Shown: positions 9,146 through 17,267 of the stretch, in pieces
Position numbering within the stretch: position 1 is the first letter of the stretch
Layout: every line of letters starts with the position of its first letter
NCBI GenBank assembly: GCA_963837265.1
Contig: CAWIMQ010000005.1
Span: 1-64,000, forward strand
Direction of reading: 5' to 3'
Source of the DNA: DATBLE01 sp963837265
Lineage (GTDB): Bacteria; Actinomycetota; Thermoleophilia; Gaiellales; Gaiellaceae
DNA length: 64,000 nucleotides
Notes under the pieces: generated by a model
What the model saw: only the letters and a program-made list of their open reading frames with translations
What the model was told of the DNA's origin: nothing
Databases searched by the model: none
Made by a program: the position numbers and the translations under genes

Positions 9146-10202
9146 GCCGGTGGCCGAGCCCGGCGCCCGGTTCCTCGCGGAGATCCGCGAGCAGCCCGAC
9201 GCGCTCAGACGGCTGATCGGGCACGAGGCCGACTTCGCGGCCGTGGCGTCCGAGGCGATCGCCGGCGGCCGTACGTTGATCAGGATGGTCGGCCACGGCT
9301 CCTCCGACAACGCAGCCTCCTACGGCGTGTACGCCTTCGGCCTGTGGCCGCGCCTGACCGCGCTCCGCGACTCGATCAGCCTGGCCGCGTACTACGGGGC
9401 CGCGCTCGACATGTCCGGCTCGACCGTCGTCGCGCTGTCGCAATCCGGCCGGACGCCCGACGTGCTCGAGTACGTGACCCGTGCCCGTAGAGCAGGCGCC
9501 TACACGGTCGCGGTCACGAACGAGCCCGACTCCGAGCTCGCCCGCGAGGCCGAGGCGCTGCTCCCGCTCGCCGCCGGGCCCGAGCTCGCGGTCGCCGCCA
9601 CGAAGACGTACGTCACCCAGCTGGGCGCGCTCGCGCTGCTCGCCGCCCACCTCGCCGGGCGCGGGCGCGAGGTGACCGACGGGATCGCCGCTGCCGCCGA
9701 CCAGCTCGAGCGGTGCCTGCCCGACCTCGAAGGCGCCGTCGCGGCGATGGCCGTCTCCTTCGCATCCGTCGGGCGGATGTTCGTGATCGGCCGCGGGGTC
9801 GAGTTCGCGACCGCCCGCGAGATCGCGCTCAAGCTCCTCGAGACCTGCCAGATCGCCGCGGAGCCGCTGACGGCCACAGATCTGGCGCACGGCCCGATCG
9901 CCGCGCTCGACCCGCTCTTCCCGGTCTGGGCCGTGGCGGGGGACGACGCGACGCTGCGCGCGGTCGTCGACGCGGCCGCGCGCGCACGGAGCGCAGGCGC
10001 CGTGGTGATCGCGAGCGGCTCGGCGGCGGGCGCACTCGCCGACGCCCAGTACGTCCTGCCGCTGCCGCGACCGCCCGAGCCGCTCCTCGCGCCGCTCCTC
10101 TCCGTCGTCCCCGGCCAGCTCTTCGCCGGGGCCGTCGCACGGGCGAAGGGGCTCGACCCCGACAGCCCCCGCGGGCTGAGCAAGGTCACGCTCGCGCGCT
10201 GA
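9132..10202 (+). CDS. SIS-domain GlcN-6-P deaminase/isomerase (NagB-II/GlmS-like)
   Basis: Two SIS domains in 356 residues, like the isomerase half of GlmS without the glutaminase. Motifs are GHGSSDNAASYG and ALSQSGRTPDVLEY in the first domain, AATKTYVTQ at the linker and LKLLETCQIAAEPLTATDLAHGPIA in the second. NagB-II enzymes with this architecture deaminate GlcN-6-P to fructose-6-P and ammonia, which would complete the pathway from MurNAc-6-P or GlcNAc-6-P. I take the GTG at 9132 as start. GTG at 9123 is the alternative. The start region overlaps the nagA end, so the genes are translationally coupled. A deaminase role is inferred. No canonical nagB is present in the window. Confidence 0.85.
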   Translation: MSQPEPVAEPGARFLAEIREQPDALRRLIGHEADFAAVASEAIAGGRTLIRMVGHGSSDNAASYGVYAFGLWPRLTALRDSISLAAYYGAALDMSGSTVVALSQSGRTPDVLEYVTRARRAGAYTVAVTNEPDSELAREAEALLPLAAGPELAVAATKTYVTQLGALALLAAHLAGRGREVTDGIAAAADQLERCLPDLEGAVAAMAVSFASVGRMFVIGRGVEFATAREIALKLLETCQIAAEPLTATDLAHGPIAALDPLFPVWAVAGDDATLRAVVDAAARARSAGAVVIASGSAAGALADAQYVLPLPRPPEPLLAPLLSVVPGQLFAGAVARAKGLDPDSPRGLSKVTLAR

Positions 10203-10241
10203 GAGTCGCCGCCCCTGCCGCCCCTGGCAGCGAGCCGGCGA

Positions 10242-10985
10242 TCACAACCGCCCGGCGGCGACGATCCGGGCGAGGAACTGCTGCGTCCGGGGCTCCCGCG
10301 GCCGGGAGAAGATCTGCGCCGGCGGCCCCTCCTCGAGGATCACGCCCTCGTCGAGGAAGCAGACCCGGTCGGCCAGGTCGCGCGCGAAGCCCATCTCGTG
10401 GGTCGCGACGACCATCGTCATCCCTCCCTCCGCCAGCTCGCGGATCAGGCCCAGCACCTCGCCGACGAGCTCCGGGTCGAGCGCGCTCGTCACCTCGTCG
10501 AGCAGGAGCAGCCGCGGCTTCATCGCCAGCGCACGAAGGATCGCGACCCGCTGCTGCTGGCCGCCGGAGAGCCGGTCGGGATAGTCGCGGCCGCGGTCGG
10601 CGAGGCCGAAGCGACCGAGCAGCTCGAGCGCCTCGCCCTCGGCCTGCTCCCGGGAGAGGCCGAGCACCTTCCGCGGGCCGAGGGTGACGTTCGCGAGCAC
10701 GCTCATGTGCGGGAAGAGGTTGAAGGCCTGGAAGACGATCCCGATGCCGCGCCGGACCCGGTTCACGTCCACGCCCCGACCGGTGATCTCCTCGCCGTGC
10801 ACCGCGATCCGGCCCGCGTCGATCGGCTCGAGCAGGTTGACGCACCGGAGCAGCGTCGACTTCCCCGAGCCGGAGGCGCCGATCAGGCAGACGACCTCGT
10901 GCTCGGAGACGGCGAGGTCGATGCCTCGCAGCACCTCCGCCCTGCCGAACGACTTGCGGACGTTCTCGAGCGCGAGCGCGTTCAC
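10242..10985 (-). CDS. Polar amino-acid ABC transporter ATPase, GlnQ-like
   Basis: ATPase subunit of a PAAT-family amino-acid importer, 247 residues. Walker A is GASGSGKST (about 37-45), the Q-loop region IVFQAFNLFPHM is typical of GlnQ/HisP, and signature LSGGQQQRVAILRAL and Walker B LLLLDEVTSALDPE are intact. It overlaps the permease start by 4 nt. The operon order is binding protein, permease, ATPase. It converges on the SIS gene with a 39-bp gap. The amino-acid specificity cannot be read from the sequence. Confidence 0.93.
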   Translation of the reverse strand: MNALALENVRKSFGRAEVLRGIDLAVSEHEVVCLIGASGSGKSTLLRCVNLLEPIDAGRIAVHGEEITGRGVDVNRVRRGIGIVFQAFNLFPHMSVLANVTLGPRKVLGLSREQAEGEALELLGRFGLADRGRDYPDRLSGGQQQRVAILRALAMKPRLLLLDEVTSALDPELVGEVLGLIRELAEGGMTMVVATHEMGFARDLADRVCFLDEGVILEEGPPAQIFSRPREPRTQQFLARIVAAGRL

Positions 10986-11788
10986 GCCGCTACCACCGCC
11001 GTCTGCCGCCGGCGCCGCTCGCGTGAGACCAGGTAGTCGACGAGACGGGTGAGCGGGATCGTGATCGCCACGAACAGGACCGCCGCGTCGATCCCGTAGG
11101 TGAAGTTGAAGGTCGCGGCCTGGTCGATCTGTACCTGCTGGAAGGCCTCGACCGCGCCCAGGATGCCGACGAGCGCGGTGTCCTTCTGGAGGCCGATGAA
11201 GTCGTTCAGGAGCGGCGGGATCACGCGCCGGACCGCCTGCGGGACGACGACGTAGGCGAGCGCCTGCGACCGGCGCAGCCCCAGCGAGCGCGCCGCCGCG
11301 TCCTGGCTCGGGTGCACGGACTCGATCCCGGCCCGGTAGACCTCGCTGACGTAGGCCGTGTACACGAGCACGAGCGCGACGATCGCCCAGAACGTCTGCG
11401 ACTGCGGCACGCTCTTCAGCTGCAGCGCCGGCACGCCGAACCCGAAGAGGTAGATGACGAGGATGGTCGGGACGCCGCGCAGGAGGTCGGCGTAGGCGAC
11501 CGCGAGCACGCGCACCGGGAAGAAGACGGGCCCGGGAAGCGAGCGGACGACGGCGATCGCGAGCGCGAGCACGAGGATGATCGGCTCGGCGATGCAGAAG
11601 ATCTTCACGTTCAGGAGGAATGCGTGGCCGATCTCGGGGAACCCGTCCCGGAAGTGGCTCCAGCTGAAGAACTGGCCGCGTACCTCCTTCCAGCCGGGCG
11701 ACTTGACGACCGCGAAGGCGAGGGCGGTGAAGACCAGGACGGTGCTGAGGAGCGCGACGCCGACCGCGCGACCGCCCTCGCGACCCAT
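10982..11788 (-). CDS. Polar amino-acid ABC transporter permease
   Basis: Membrane subunit of the PAAT importer, 268 residues. Membrane segments are spread through the protein, with a first helix at about 8-30. The core carries the HEQDAAARSL-like permease motif (HPSQDAAARSLGLRRSQALAYVVVPQAVRR) that contacts the ATPase. Only one permease gene is present, so it probably works as a homodimer. Starts with ATG 7 nt after the binding-protein stop. Confidence 0.92.
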   Translation of the reverse strand: MGREGGRAVGVALLSTVLVFTALAFAVVKSPGWKEVRGQFFSWSHFRDGFPEIGHAFLLNVKIFCIAEPIILVLALAIAVVRSLPGPVFFPVRVLAVAYADLLRGVPTILVIYLFGFGVPALQLKSVPQSQTFWAIVALVLVYTAYVSEVYRAGIESVHPSQDAAARSLGLRRSQALAYVVVPQAVRRVIPPLLNDFIGLQKDTALVGILGAVEAFQQVQIDQAATFNFTYGIDAAVLFVAITIPLTRLVDYLVSRERRRRQTAVVAA

Positions 11789-11795
11789 CAGGGCG

Positions 11796-12659
11796 CTACT
11801 TCAGGAGCGGGACGCCGACGACCCTCGACAGCCAGGTCTTCTGGATCCTGGCGAGCGTGCCCGACGCCTTCATGTGGGCGAGCGCCCTGTTCACGCAAGC
11901 GGTCAGGGAGCTGCCCTTGCGGAGCACGACGCCGAAGTGCTCCGGGCTCTTCCCGCGGCTCGCGAACTGGCCGAGGATCTTCGAGTGCGGCACCTGCACG
12001 GCGGTGACGTAGAACGCCGTCGGCAGGTCGACGACGAGCCCGTCGATCAGCTTCGACTTGAGCGCGAAGACGGCCTTGTCGTTCGAGGTGTAGACGGCCC
12101 TCGAGCCCGGCTTGATCACCTTCGCGATGTAGTCGTAGCTCGTCGTCCCGAGCTGCGCTCCGAGCTTGTACTTGCGCAGGCCCGCGATCGAGCGGACGGA
12201 CGCGATCGGCGTTCCCTGCCGGACGACCAGCGCCTGGTTGACGTCGTAGTAGGAGTTGCTGAAGTCGACCACCTTCGCCCGCGCGGGCGTGTAGGAGATC
12301 TCGTTGATGTCGAAGTCGAACTTCTTCGCCCCCGGCGCGTACGACCTGGAGAACGGCGTGTAGATCCACTGGACCTGGGCGCGAGAGAAACCGAGCTCCT
12401 TCGCGATCGCGTAGGCGACCGCCGACTCGAAGCCCTTGCCCGAGGTCGGGTCGCCGACCTTCCAGGAGGACCCCTTGGCCGGCGTGCCCCCGAACCAGGG
12501 CGGGTAGGCCGGGTTGTCCGTACCGACCGTCATCTTCCCGTCGCTGACCGTCTGCAGGTCCGCCTTGGCGCAGGACGGCGGCGGTGCGGTGCCACCCGTG
12601 CTCGTCGCGGTCAACGCGAGCGCCGCGAGCGGGATTGCGAGAACGGTCAGGCGGCCCAT
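11796..12659 (-). CDS. Amino-acid-binding protein of ABC transporter
   Basis: Type 2 periplasmic-binding fold (SBP_bac_3), 287 residues. A signal peptide covers about residues 1-22. Family features include GKMTVGTDNPAYPPWF at the mature start, GFESAVAYAIAKELGF, and FDFDINEISYTPARAKVVDFSNSYY, the last matching the ligand-site segment of glutamine/arginine binding proteins. There is a cysteine at about 30 but no lipobox around it. First gene of the three-gene importer operon. Confidence 0.92.
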   Translation of the reverse strand: MGRLTVLAIPLAALALTATSTGGTAPPPSCAKADLQTVSDGKMTVGTDNPAYPPWFGGTPAKGSSWKVGDPTSGKGFESAVAYAIAKELGFSRAQVQWIYTPFSRSYAPGAKKFDFDINEISYTPARAKVVDFSNSYYDVNQALVVRQGTPIASVRSIAGLRKYKLGAQLGTTSYDYIAKVIKPGSRAVYTSNDKAVFALKSKLIDGLVVDLPTAFYVTAVQVPHSKILGQFASRGKSPEHFGVVLRKGSSLTACVNRALAHMKASGTLARIQKTWLSRVVGVPLLK

Positions 12660-12706
12660 CTCGAGGACCGCGAGGCTACCACAGCCCGCCGGCCGGTTCC
12701 CGGCCC

Positions 12707-13012
12707 CTACGAGGGAACGGCCCGCGAAGCGGGCGCGAGCGGAAGCGTCGCCGGCAGACGGGCGAGCTCCACGACGCTTCCCCGCACGTGCACGAGTGCG
12801 TCTCCGACGTCCACGCTGCGGACGAGCGAGACCGGGACGAGCGCGCGTCTGACGGTCCCGTCCGCGTGCACCCGCAGAACCAGGTAGTCGGGCTCGTCGG
12901 ACTCGGACGCGTAGAGCGGCGTCTCCACCTCTCCGAGCCAGCCGTCGTCGGCGACGACGACGTAGCCGTGGCAGCTGCCGATCGGATCGCCATGCCGCCG
13001 TTCGTGCGCCAT
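12707..13012 (-). CDS. Small PRC-barrel-like protein
   Basis: 101-residue protein of unknown function. The central part (GYVVVADDGWLGEVETPLY... and LVPVSLVRSVDVGDALVHVRG) has the short beta pattern of PRC-barrel proteins and resembles the small protein at 47852-48109, so the two look like paralogues. ATG at 13012 lies 7 nt after a -10 TAGGCT (13025-13020), so the mRNA is probably leaderless. A candidate response-regulator box lies upstream at the -35 position. It is divergent from the histidine kinase gene. Function is not known. Confidence 0.75.
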   Translation of the reverse strand: MAHERRHGDPIGSCHGYVVVADDGWLGEVETPLYASESDEPDYLVLRVHADGTVRRALVPVSLVRSVDVGDALVHVRGSVVELARLPATLPLAPASRAVPS

Positions 13013-13044
13013 TTTCCGGAGCCTAGGCCGGGGGCTTGAGGAAC

Positions 13045-13062
13045 GTGTGAGCGGAGCGTGAA
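13045..13062 (-). promoter_or_regulatory. Candidate response-regulator box (direct repeats)
   Basis: On the minus strand TTCACGC, 4 nt, CTCACAC: two related heptamers 11 bp apart, the spacing used by OmpR/PhoB-family regulators. It lies at the -35 position of the small PRC-like gene (12707-13012) and upstream of the kinase gene on the other strand. A near-identical box occurs at 15565-15582 after the regulator gene. Confidence 0.6.
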
Positions 13063-13115
13063 GATCCGCTCAGCCGCAACCGGAGAGCGCGGCCCGGAGC
13101 GATACTTGGGAGATC

Positions 13116-14852
13116 ATGCGGCGAACCACCGTCAGCATGCGCTGGTGGCTCGCGCTCGCGTTCGCAGCCATCGCGGCGGTCACCGCGGTCGCGGTCGCGG
13201 AGGTGCTCACGCAGCGGGCCCAGCGCGTGCTCTCCGACCGCGCCGAGGAGCTCGCGACCGGGAGCAGCGTCGTCGCCGCACGCGAGATCGCCGACGCGCT
13301 CGCCCGGGGCGACCTCACCCGCACGGTCGAGGTGCTCGCCGCCGGCCGCCGCCTCTCGCTGTTCGTGTTCGACGACAACGGCGACACGCTCACCGACACC
13401 GGCTCGCGCGGCGTGCGGTTCGGCGCCGACCCGCGGGACCGGCAGGCGCTGGCGCGGGCACGCGCCGGCAGCCGCTTCGTCGACCACGGAGCACGGGACG
13501 ACAACCGGATCGTGGTCGGGCTCCCGCTTCGAACCCCGCGCGCCTCGGCGCTCGTCGGGATCGCCTTCCGCAAGGACCTGGTCTCGGAGGCCGGCATCCT
13601 GCACACGGAGATCCTGCGCGCGGCCGGCCTCGCGGTCGTCGTCGGCGCGCTCGTCGGCCTGCTCGTCGCCCTCCTGATCGCCGCCAGGCTACGCCGGATC
13701 GCGGCCGCCGCAGCCGCGATCGAGGCGGGCAGCTTCGACACGGAGCTCCGCCCGCGCGTGCACGACGAGGTCGGCCAGCTCGCGGCGACGATCGACCGGA
13801 TGCGCGGCCGGTTGCGCGAGTCGTTCACCACGCTCCAGTCCGAGCGCGACCGCCTGCGCACGCTCTTCGAGCAGCTTCAGGAGGGGGTGGTCGCGGTCAA
13901 CCCGGCGCTCCAGGTCGTGCTCGCGAACAGGGCGGCACGTCGCATCTTCGCCGGCGCCCGCCTCGTGGAGGGGGAGCCCCTGCCGGAGCCGTGGCCGGGG
14001 ACCGGGCTCAGGAGCCTCGCCAGGCAGCTCTTCGCGGAGAATGCCGGGGTCACGCAGGCCCGGGCGGCACCGGACGAGGAGCGGACCTACGCGATCGCCG
14101 GGATTCCCGGCGGCTACGCGGCCGACCTGGCCCTGCTCGTCCTGGTGGACGTCTCCGCCCGCGAGCGCCGGGAGCGCGCGGAACGGGAGTTCGTCGCCAA
14201 CGCCGCGCACGAGCTGAGGACGCCGTTGGCGGCGATCTCGAGCGCCCTCGAGGCCCTGCAGCTCGGGGCGAAGGACGACCCGGAGTCGCGCGACACCTTC
14301 CTGGCGATGATCGGAAGGCAGACGACGCGGCTGGGACGGCTGGTCCGGGCGATGCTCGCGCTCGCCCGTGCGCAGACCAGGCAGGAGCCGCTCCAGCTCG
14401 GGCCCGTCCGCATGCGCCCGCTGCTCGTCGAGGCGGCCGAGGGACTCGACCCTGCCGACGGCGTCGCCGTCGAGGTCTCGTGCCCGGAGGAGCTGTCGGC
14501 CCTCGGGCAGGAGGACCTGCTCGAGCAGGTGATCGGCAATCTCGCCGCCAACGCCGCGAAGCACACCGAGCAGGGGAAGATCATGCTCGCCGGCCACCAT
14601 GCCGGCGCCGACGCGGTTCAGATCGAGGTCCGCGACACCGGGCCGGGGATCTCGCCGTCCGACCAGGAGCGGATCTTCGACCGCTTCTACCAGAGCGGCG
14701 GCAACGGGCGCGGCGAGGGCTTCGGGCTCGGCCTCGCGATCGTGCGCGACGCGGTCCGGGCGCTCGGCGGAGTCGTCGAGATCGAGTCCGCCCCCGAACG
14801 CGGTACCGTGGTCCGGGTGACACTGGCGGCAGCACGGACGGAAGACGTGTGA
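13116..14852 (+). CDS. Sensor histidine kinase with HAMP and PAS-like region
   Basis: 578-residue membrane kinase. There is a transmembrane helix at about 9-30, an extracytoplasmic sensor region, and a second helix at about 167-190. A HAMP domain, a PAS-like segment (about 245-345) and HisKA follow, with phosphoacceptor His365 in AAHELRTPL. The HATPase domain has N-box NLAANAAKHTEQ and G-boxes DTGPGIS and GFGLGLAI. This is the PhoR/BaeS-like layout. It overlaps the response-regulator gene by 4 nt (GTGA), so the two form a cognate pair. The signal sensed is unknown. Confidence 0.93.
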   Translation: MRRTTVSMRWWLALAFAAIAAVTAVAVAEVLTQRAQRVLSDRAEELATGSSVVAAREIADALARGDLTRTVEVLAAGRRLSLFVFDDNGDTLTDTGSRGVRFGADPRDRQALARARAGSRFVDHGARDDNRIVVGLPLRTPRASALVGIAFRKDLVSEAGILHTEILRAAGLAVVVGALVGLLVALLIAARLRRIAAAAAAIEAGSFDTELRPRVHDEVGQLAATIDRMRGRLRESFTTLQSERDRLRTLFEQLQEGVVAVNPALQVVLANRAARRIFAGARLVEGEPLPEPWPGTGLRSLARQLFAENAGVTQARAAPDEERTYAIAGIPGGYAADLALLVLVDVSARERRERAEREFVANAAHELRTPLAAISSALEALQLGAKDDPESRDTFLAMIGRQTTRLGRLVRAMLALARAQTRQEPLQLGPVRMRPLLVEAAEGLDPADGVAVEVSCPEELSALGQEDLLEQVIGNLAANAAKHTEQGKIMLAGHHAGADAVQIEVRDTGPGISPSDQERIFDRFYQSGGNGRGEGFGLGLAIVRDAVRALGGVVEIESAPERGTVVRVTLAAARTEDV

Positions 14853-15541
14853 CCGCGCGCATCCTGCTCGCGGACGACGAGCCCGACATCGCAGAGAGCG
14901 TCGGGTATGCCCTCCGCCGCGAGGGCTTCGAGGTCGACGCGGTCGGAGACGGGGAAGCCGCGCTCGAAGCGGCCCGGAGCTCCACCTACGACGTCGCGAT
15001 CCTGGACGTGATGATGCCGAAGCTGTCCGGGCTGGAAGCGTGCCGCGTGCTGCGCGCCGAGAGCGACCTGCCGGTGATCATGCTCACCGCCCGCGACGCC
15101 GAGGTCGACCGCGTGCTCGGGCTCGAGCTCGGCGCAGACGACTACCTGACCAAGCCTTTCTCCCTCGCCGAGCTCGTCAGCCGCGTGCGTGCGCTCCTGC
15201 GCCGACGGGAGCTCGATCGCACCACCGCCTCCGGGCGCCCGACCCGCGTCGTCGGCGGGCTCGAGCTCGACCTCGTTCGCCACCGCGTCACCGTCGACGG
15301 ACGGCTGGTCCAGCTGACCCCGTCCGAGTTCAAGCTGCTCGCGCTGCTCGCGGAGCATCCCGAGCAGGTCTTCAGCCGCCGCGAGATCATGGAGCACCTC
15401 TGGGAGACGCCCTACGTGGGCGATCAGCGCGCCTGCGACGTGCACGTGTCGAACCTCCGCCGCAAGGTCGAGCGCGACTCCGCGCACCCCCGCCGGATCG
15501 TCACGGTTCGCGAGATCGGTTACAAGCTCGTCGCCGCGTAG
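14849..15541 (+). CDS. OmpR/PhoB-family response regulator
   Basis: 230-residue regulator. The receiver domain (1-120) has phosphoacceptor Asp53 in ILDVMMPKLSG, plus LTARDAE and the conserved lysine in DDYLTKPFS. The C-terminal winged helix (about 135-228) has LTPSEFKLLALLAEHPEQVFSR and the VDVHVSNLRRKVE-like segment DVHVSNLRRKVE. Start is GTG at 14849, overlapping the kinase stop. It probably binds the 11-bp-spaced direct repeats at 13045-13062 and 15565-15582, which flank this pair and precede the PRC-like and STAS/GCS2 genes. Confidence 0.94.
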   Translation: MTARILLADDEPDIAESVGYALRREGFEVDAVGDGEAALEAARSSTYDVAILDVMMPKLSGLEACRVLRAESDLPVIMLTARDAEVDRVLGLELGADDYLTKPFSLAELVSRVRALLRRRELDRTTASGRPTRVVGGLELDLVRHRVTVDGRLVQLTPSEFKLLALLAEHPEQVFSRREIMEHLWETPYVGDQRACDVHVSNLRRKVERDSAHPRRIVTVREIGYKLVAA

Positions 15542-15564
15542 GCCGCCGAGCGCGTGAGGAAATC

Positions 15565-15582
15565 TTCACACGATCCTCACGG
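15565..15582 (+). promoter_or_regulatory. Second response-regulator box; embedded inverted repeat
   Basis: TTCACAC, 4 nt, CTCACGG: the same two-heptamer, 11-bp-spaced layout as at 13045-13062. The box lies partly within an inverted repeat, CGTGAGGA (15553-15560) with TCCTCACG (15574-15581). It lies about 40 bp upstream of the -10 TACGTT (15623-15628) of the STAS-like gene, with one more TTCACGC half site at 15608-15614. Confidence 0.6.
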
Positions 15583-15635
15583 GAGGCTGAGACCGGCGTG
15601 AGCACCCTTCACGCCCGCGACCTACGTTGGCAGCG

Positions 15636-16001
15636 ATGCGCGAAGGCTCGGAAGAGATGCAGGTCACCCACGTCGTCTTTGCTCCGGAGCTCCTCGACGC
15701 TGCGGCAGTCGCGGAGCTCGATGCGCGGGTCGAACGAGGCGCGCGCACGCTCGTGCTCGACCTGAGCGCGGCGCAGGAGGTCGACGACGAGACGATCCTG
15801 CTGCTCGACTGGCTCGCGCAGCGGCTCGAGAACGCGGGCGGCAGTCTCAGAGTGACGGCCGGCCACGCCCGACGTCGCATCCAGACGAGCAAGACGTTCC
15901 GAGGGTGCGACCCGACGAGCGCGCTCGGAGTACATGCCGCGCTCGACAGGGCGATCATGCGACGGCTGTGGGCCGGAGCCGGAGGGGCGGCTACCTGGTG
16001 A
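15636..16001 (+). CDS. STAS-like domain protein
   Basis: About 121 residues. The pattern ARTLVLDLSAAQEVDDETILLLDWLAQRLENAGGSLRV resembles STAS domains of anti-sigma-factor antagonists, although the usual phosphorylated Ser after D-S is not clear (DLSAAQEVDDETI). ATG 15636 follows -10 TACGTT by 7 nt, so I choose it and predict a leaderless mRNA. ATG 15657 is an internal alternative. It overlaps the GCS2 gene by 4 nt (GTGA). The fold call is moderate and the function unknown. Confidence 0.7.
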   Translation: MREGSEEMQVTHVVFAPELLDAAAVAELDARVERGARTLVLDLSAAQEVDDETILLLDWLAQRLENAGGSLRVTAGHARRRIQTSKTFRGCDPTSALGVHAALDRAIMRRLWAGAGGAATW

Positions 16002-17236
16002 GCAGCGCTCGCGATCTGTTCGCCGTTCCGGTGCCGTGCGGTTTCGGCCCCGTCCCCGGCTGGGCGGACGATGCCTGGGACATCGCCGAGGCCTGCCGCC
16101 ACGCGTTCTCGCGCTCGACCAGCCACACGATCGGGCTCGAGGAAGAGCTGATCCTGGTCGAGCCGGTGACCCTCCTTCCCGCGAACGAGATCGAGGCCGC
16201 GCTCGTCCGGCTCGAGGACGACCGGTTCACCTGCGAGTTTCGCAGCGCCCAGCTGGAAGTCGTGACGAGACCGACCGCCACGATCGCGGCCGGCTGCCGC
16301 GAGCTGCGGCTCGCCCGAGCGATCGCTGCCGACCGCCTGGACGGACTGGCGCGCATCCTCGCGGCGGGCGTGCATCCCACGTCGACGCTGCCGATCGAGG
16401 TCACCGATCGCGACCGTTACCGGCGGATCGCGGCCGACTGCCCGTGGAGCATCCGGGAAGGCCATCCGTCCGGGCTCCACGTCCACGTCGCGGTCGGGGG
16501 ACCGGCCCGGGCGCTGGCGGTGTACAACGCCGCCCGCTCGTTCCTGCCCGAGCTGGCCGCACTCTCGGCCAACTCCCCTTTCCTCGCCGGTCGCGACACC
16601 GGCCTCGCCTCCTCGCGGCTCAAGCTGAACGAAGCGTTCCCACGGGCAGGTGTCCCACCCTCTTTCCGGACCTGGAACGAGTACGCAGGCTTCGTCGACT
16701 GGGGTACCTCGGGGGGGCTCTTCCCCGATGCGAGCTACTTCTGGTGGGATCTCCGCCTCCATCCGATTCACGGCACCCTCGAGTTCAGGATCGCCGACGC
16801 GCAGACGAGGATCGAGGAGGCCGGGGCGGTCGCAGCGGTGTGCCAGGCGCTCGTCGCGGCGCTCGCCGCCCGCTACGACGCCGGGGAGGAGCTTCCCGTT
16901 CACGAAACCCACCGGATCGTCGAGAACCGGTGGCGTGCCGTCCGCGACGGGCTCGAGGGGACGTTCGTCGACCTGGAGAGCGGTGTTCCCCTGGCCGCAC
17001 GCAACCGGGTCGAGACGCTCCTCGCATCCCTCGAGCCCTTCGCGGAGGCCCTCGGGGCGCGAAACGAGCTGCTCTCCGCCTGGACCCTCCTCGCAGAGAA
17101 CGGCGCCGAGCGCCAGCGCCTCATCGAATCGGAGGGCGGGATCGACGAGGTCCTGCGGGACATCGCCGACGAGTCCGCTCCCATGCTCGCCGGCCCGCGA
17201 CTGCAGGCCGCCGCGGGCGGCGGCGCCGCCTACTGA
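15998..17236 (+). CDS. GCS2-family carboxylate-amine ligase (YbdK/EgtA-like)
   Basis: Member of the glutamate-cysteine ligase 2 family, 412 residues. Diagnostic segments are TIGLEEELILVEP at the N-terminus, FRSAQLEVVTRP, GLHVHVAVGG, YFWWDLRLHPIHGTLEFRIADAQT and a C-terminal HRIVENRWRAVRDG. Such enzymes join a glutamyl carboxylate to an amine: glutathione, ergothioneine precursors, or unknown products. Start is GTG at 15998, inside the STAS stop; the frame is open further upstream but not homologous. With the upstream response-regulator box it may be a stress output of the two-component system. Substrate not determined. Confidence 0.88.
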   Translation: MSSARDLFAVPVPCGFGPVPGWADDAWDIAEACRHAFSRSTSHTIGLEEELILVEPVTLLPANEIEAALVRLEDDRFTCEFRSAQLEVVTRPTATIAAGCRELRLARAIAADRLDGLARILAAGVHPTSTLPIEVTDRDRYRRIAADCPWSIREGHPSGLHVHVAVGGPARALAVYNAARSFLPELAALSANSPFLAGRDTGLASSRLKLNEAFPRAGVPPSFRTWNEYAGFVDWGTSGGLFPDASYFWWDLRLHPIHGTLEFRIADAQTRIEEAGAVAAVCQALVAALAARYDAGEELPVHETHRIVENRWRAVRDGLEGTFVDLESGVPLAARNRVETLLASLEPFAEALGARNELLSAWTLLAENGAERQRLIESEGGIDEVLRDIADESAPMLAGPRLQAAAGGGAAY

Positions 17237-17267
17237 CCAGGCCCGTCCGGCTCGAGGCGCCGGGCCT

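Noticed and set aside
13116..17236. A novel defence or toxin system in the kinase-STAS-ligase block
   Set aside because: All members fit known regulatory and metabolic families; no nuclease, toxin or phage-related gene is present.
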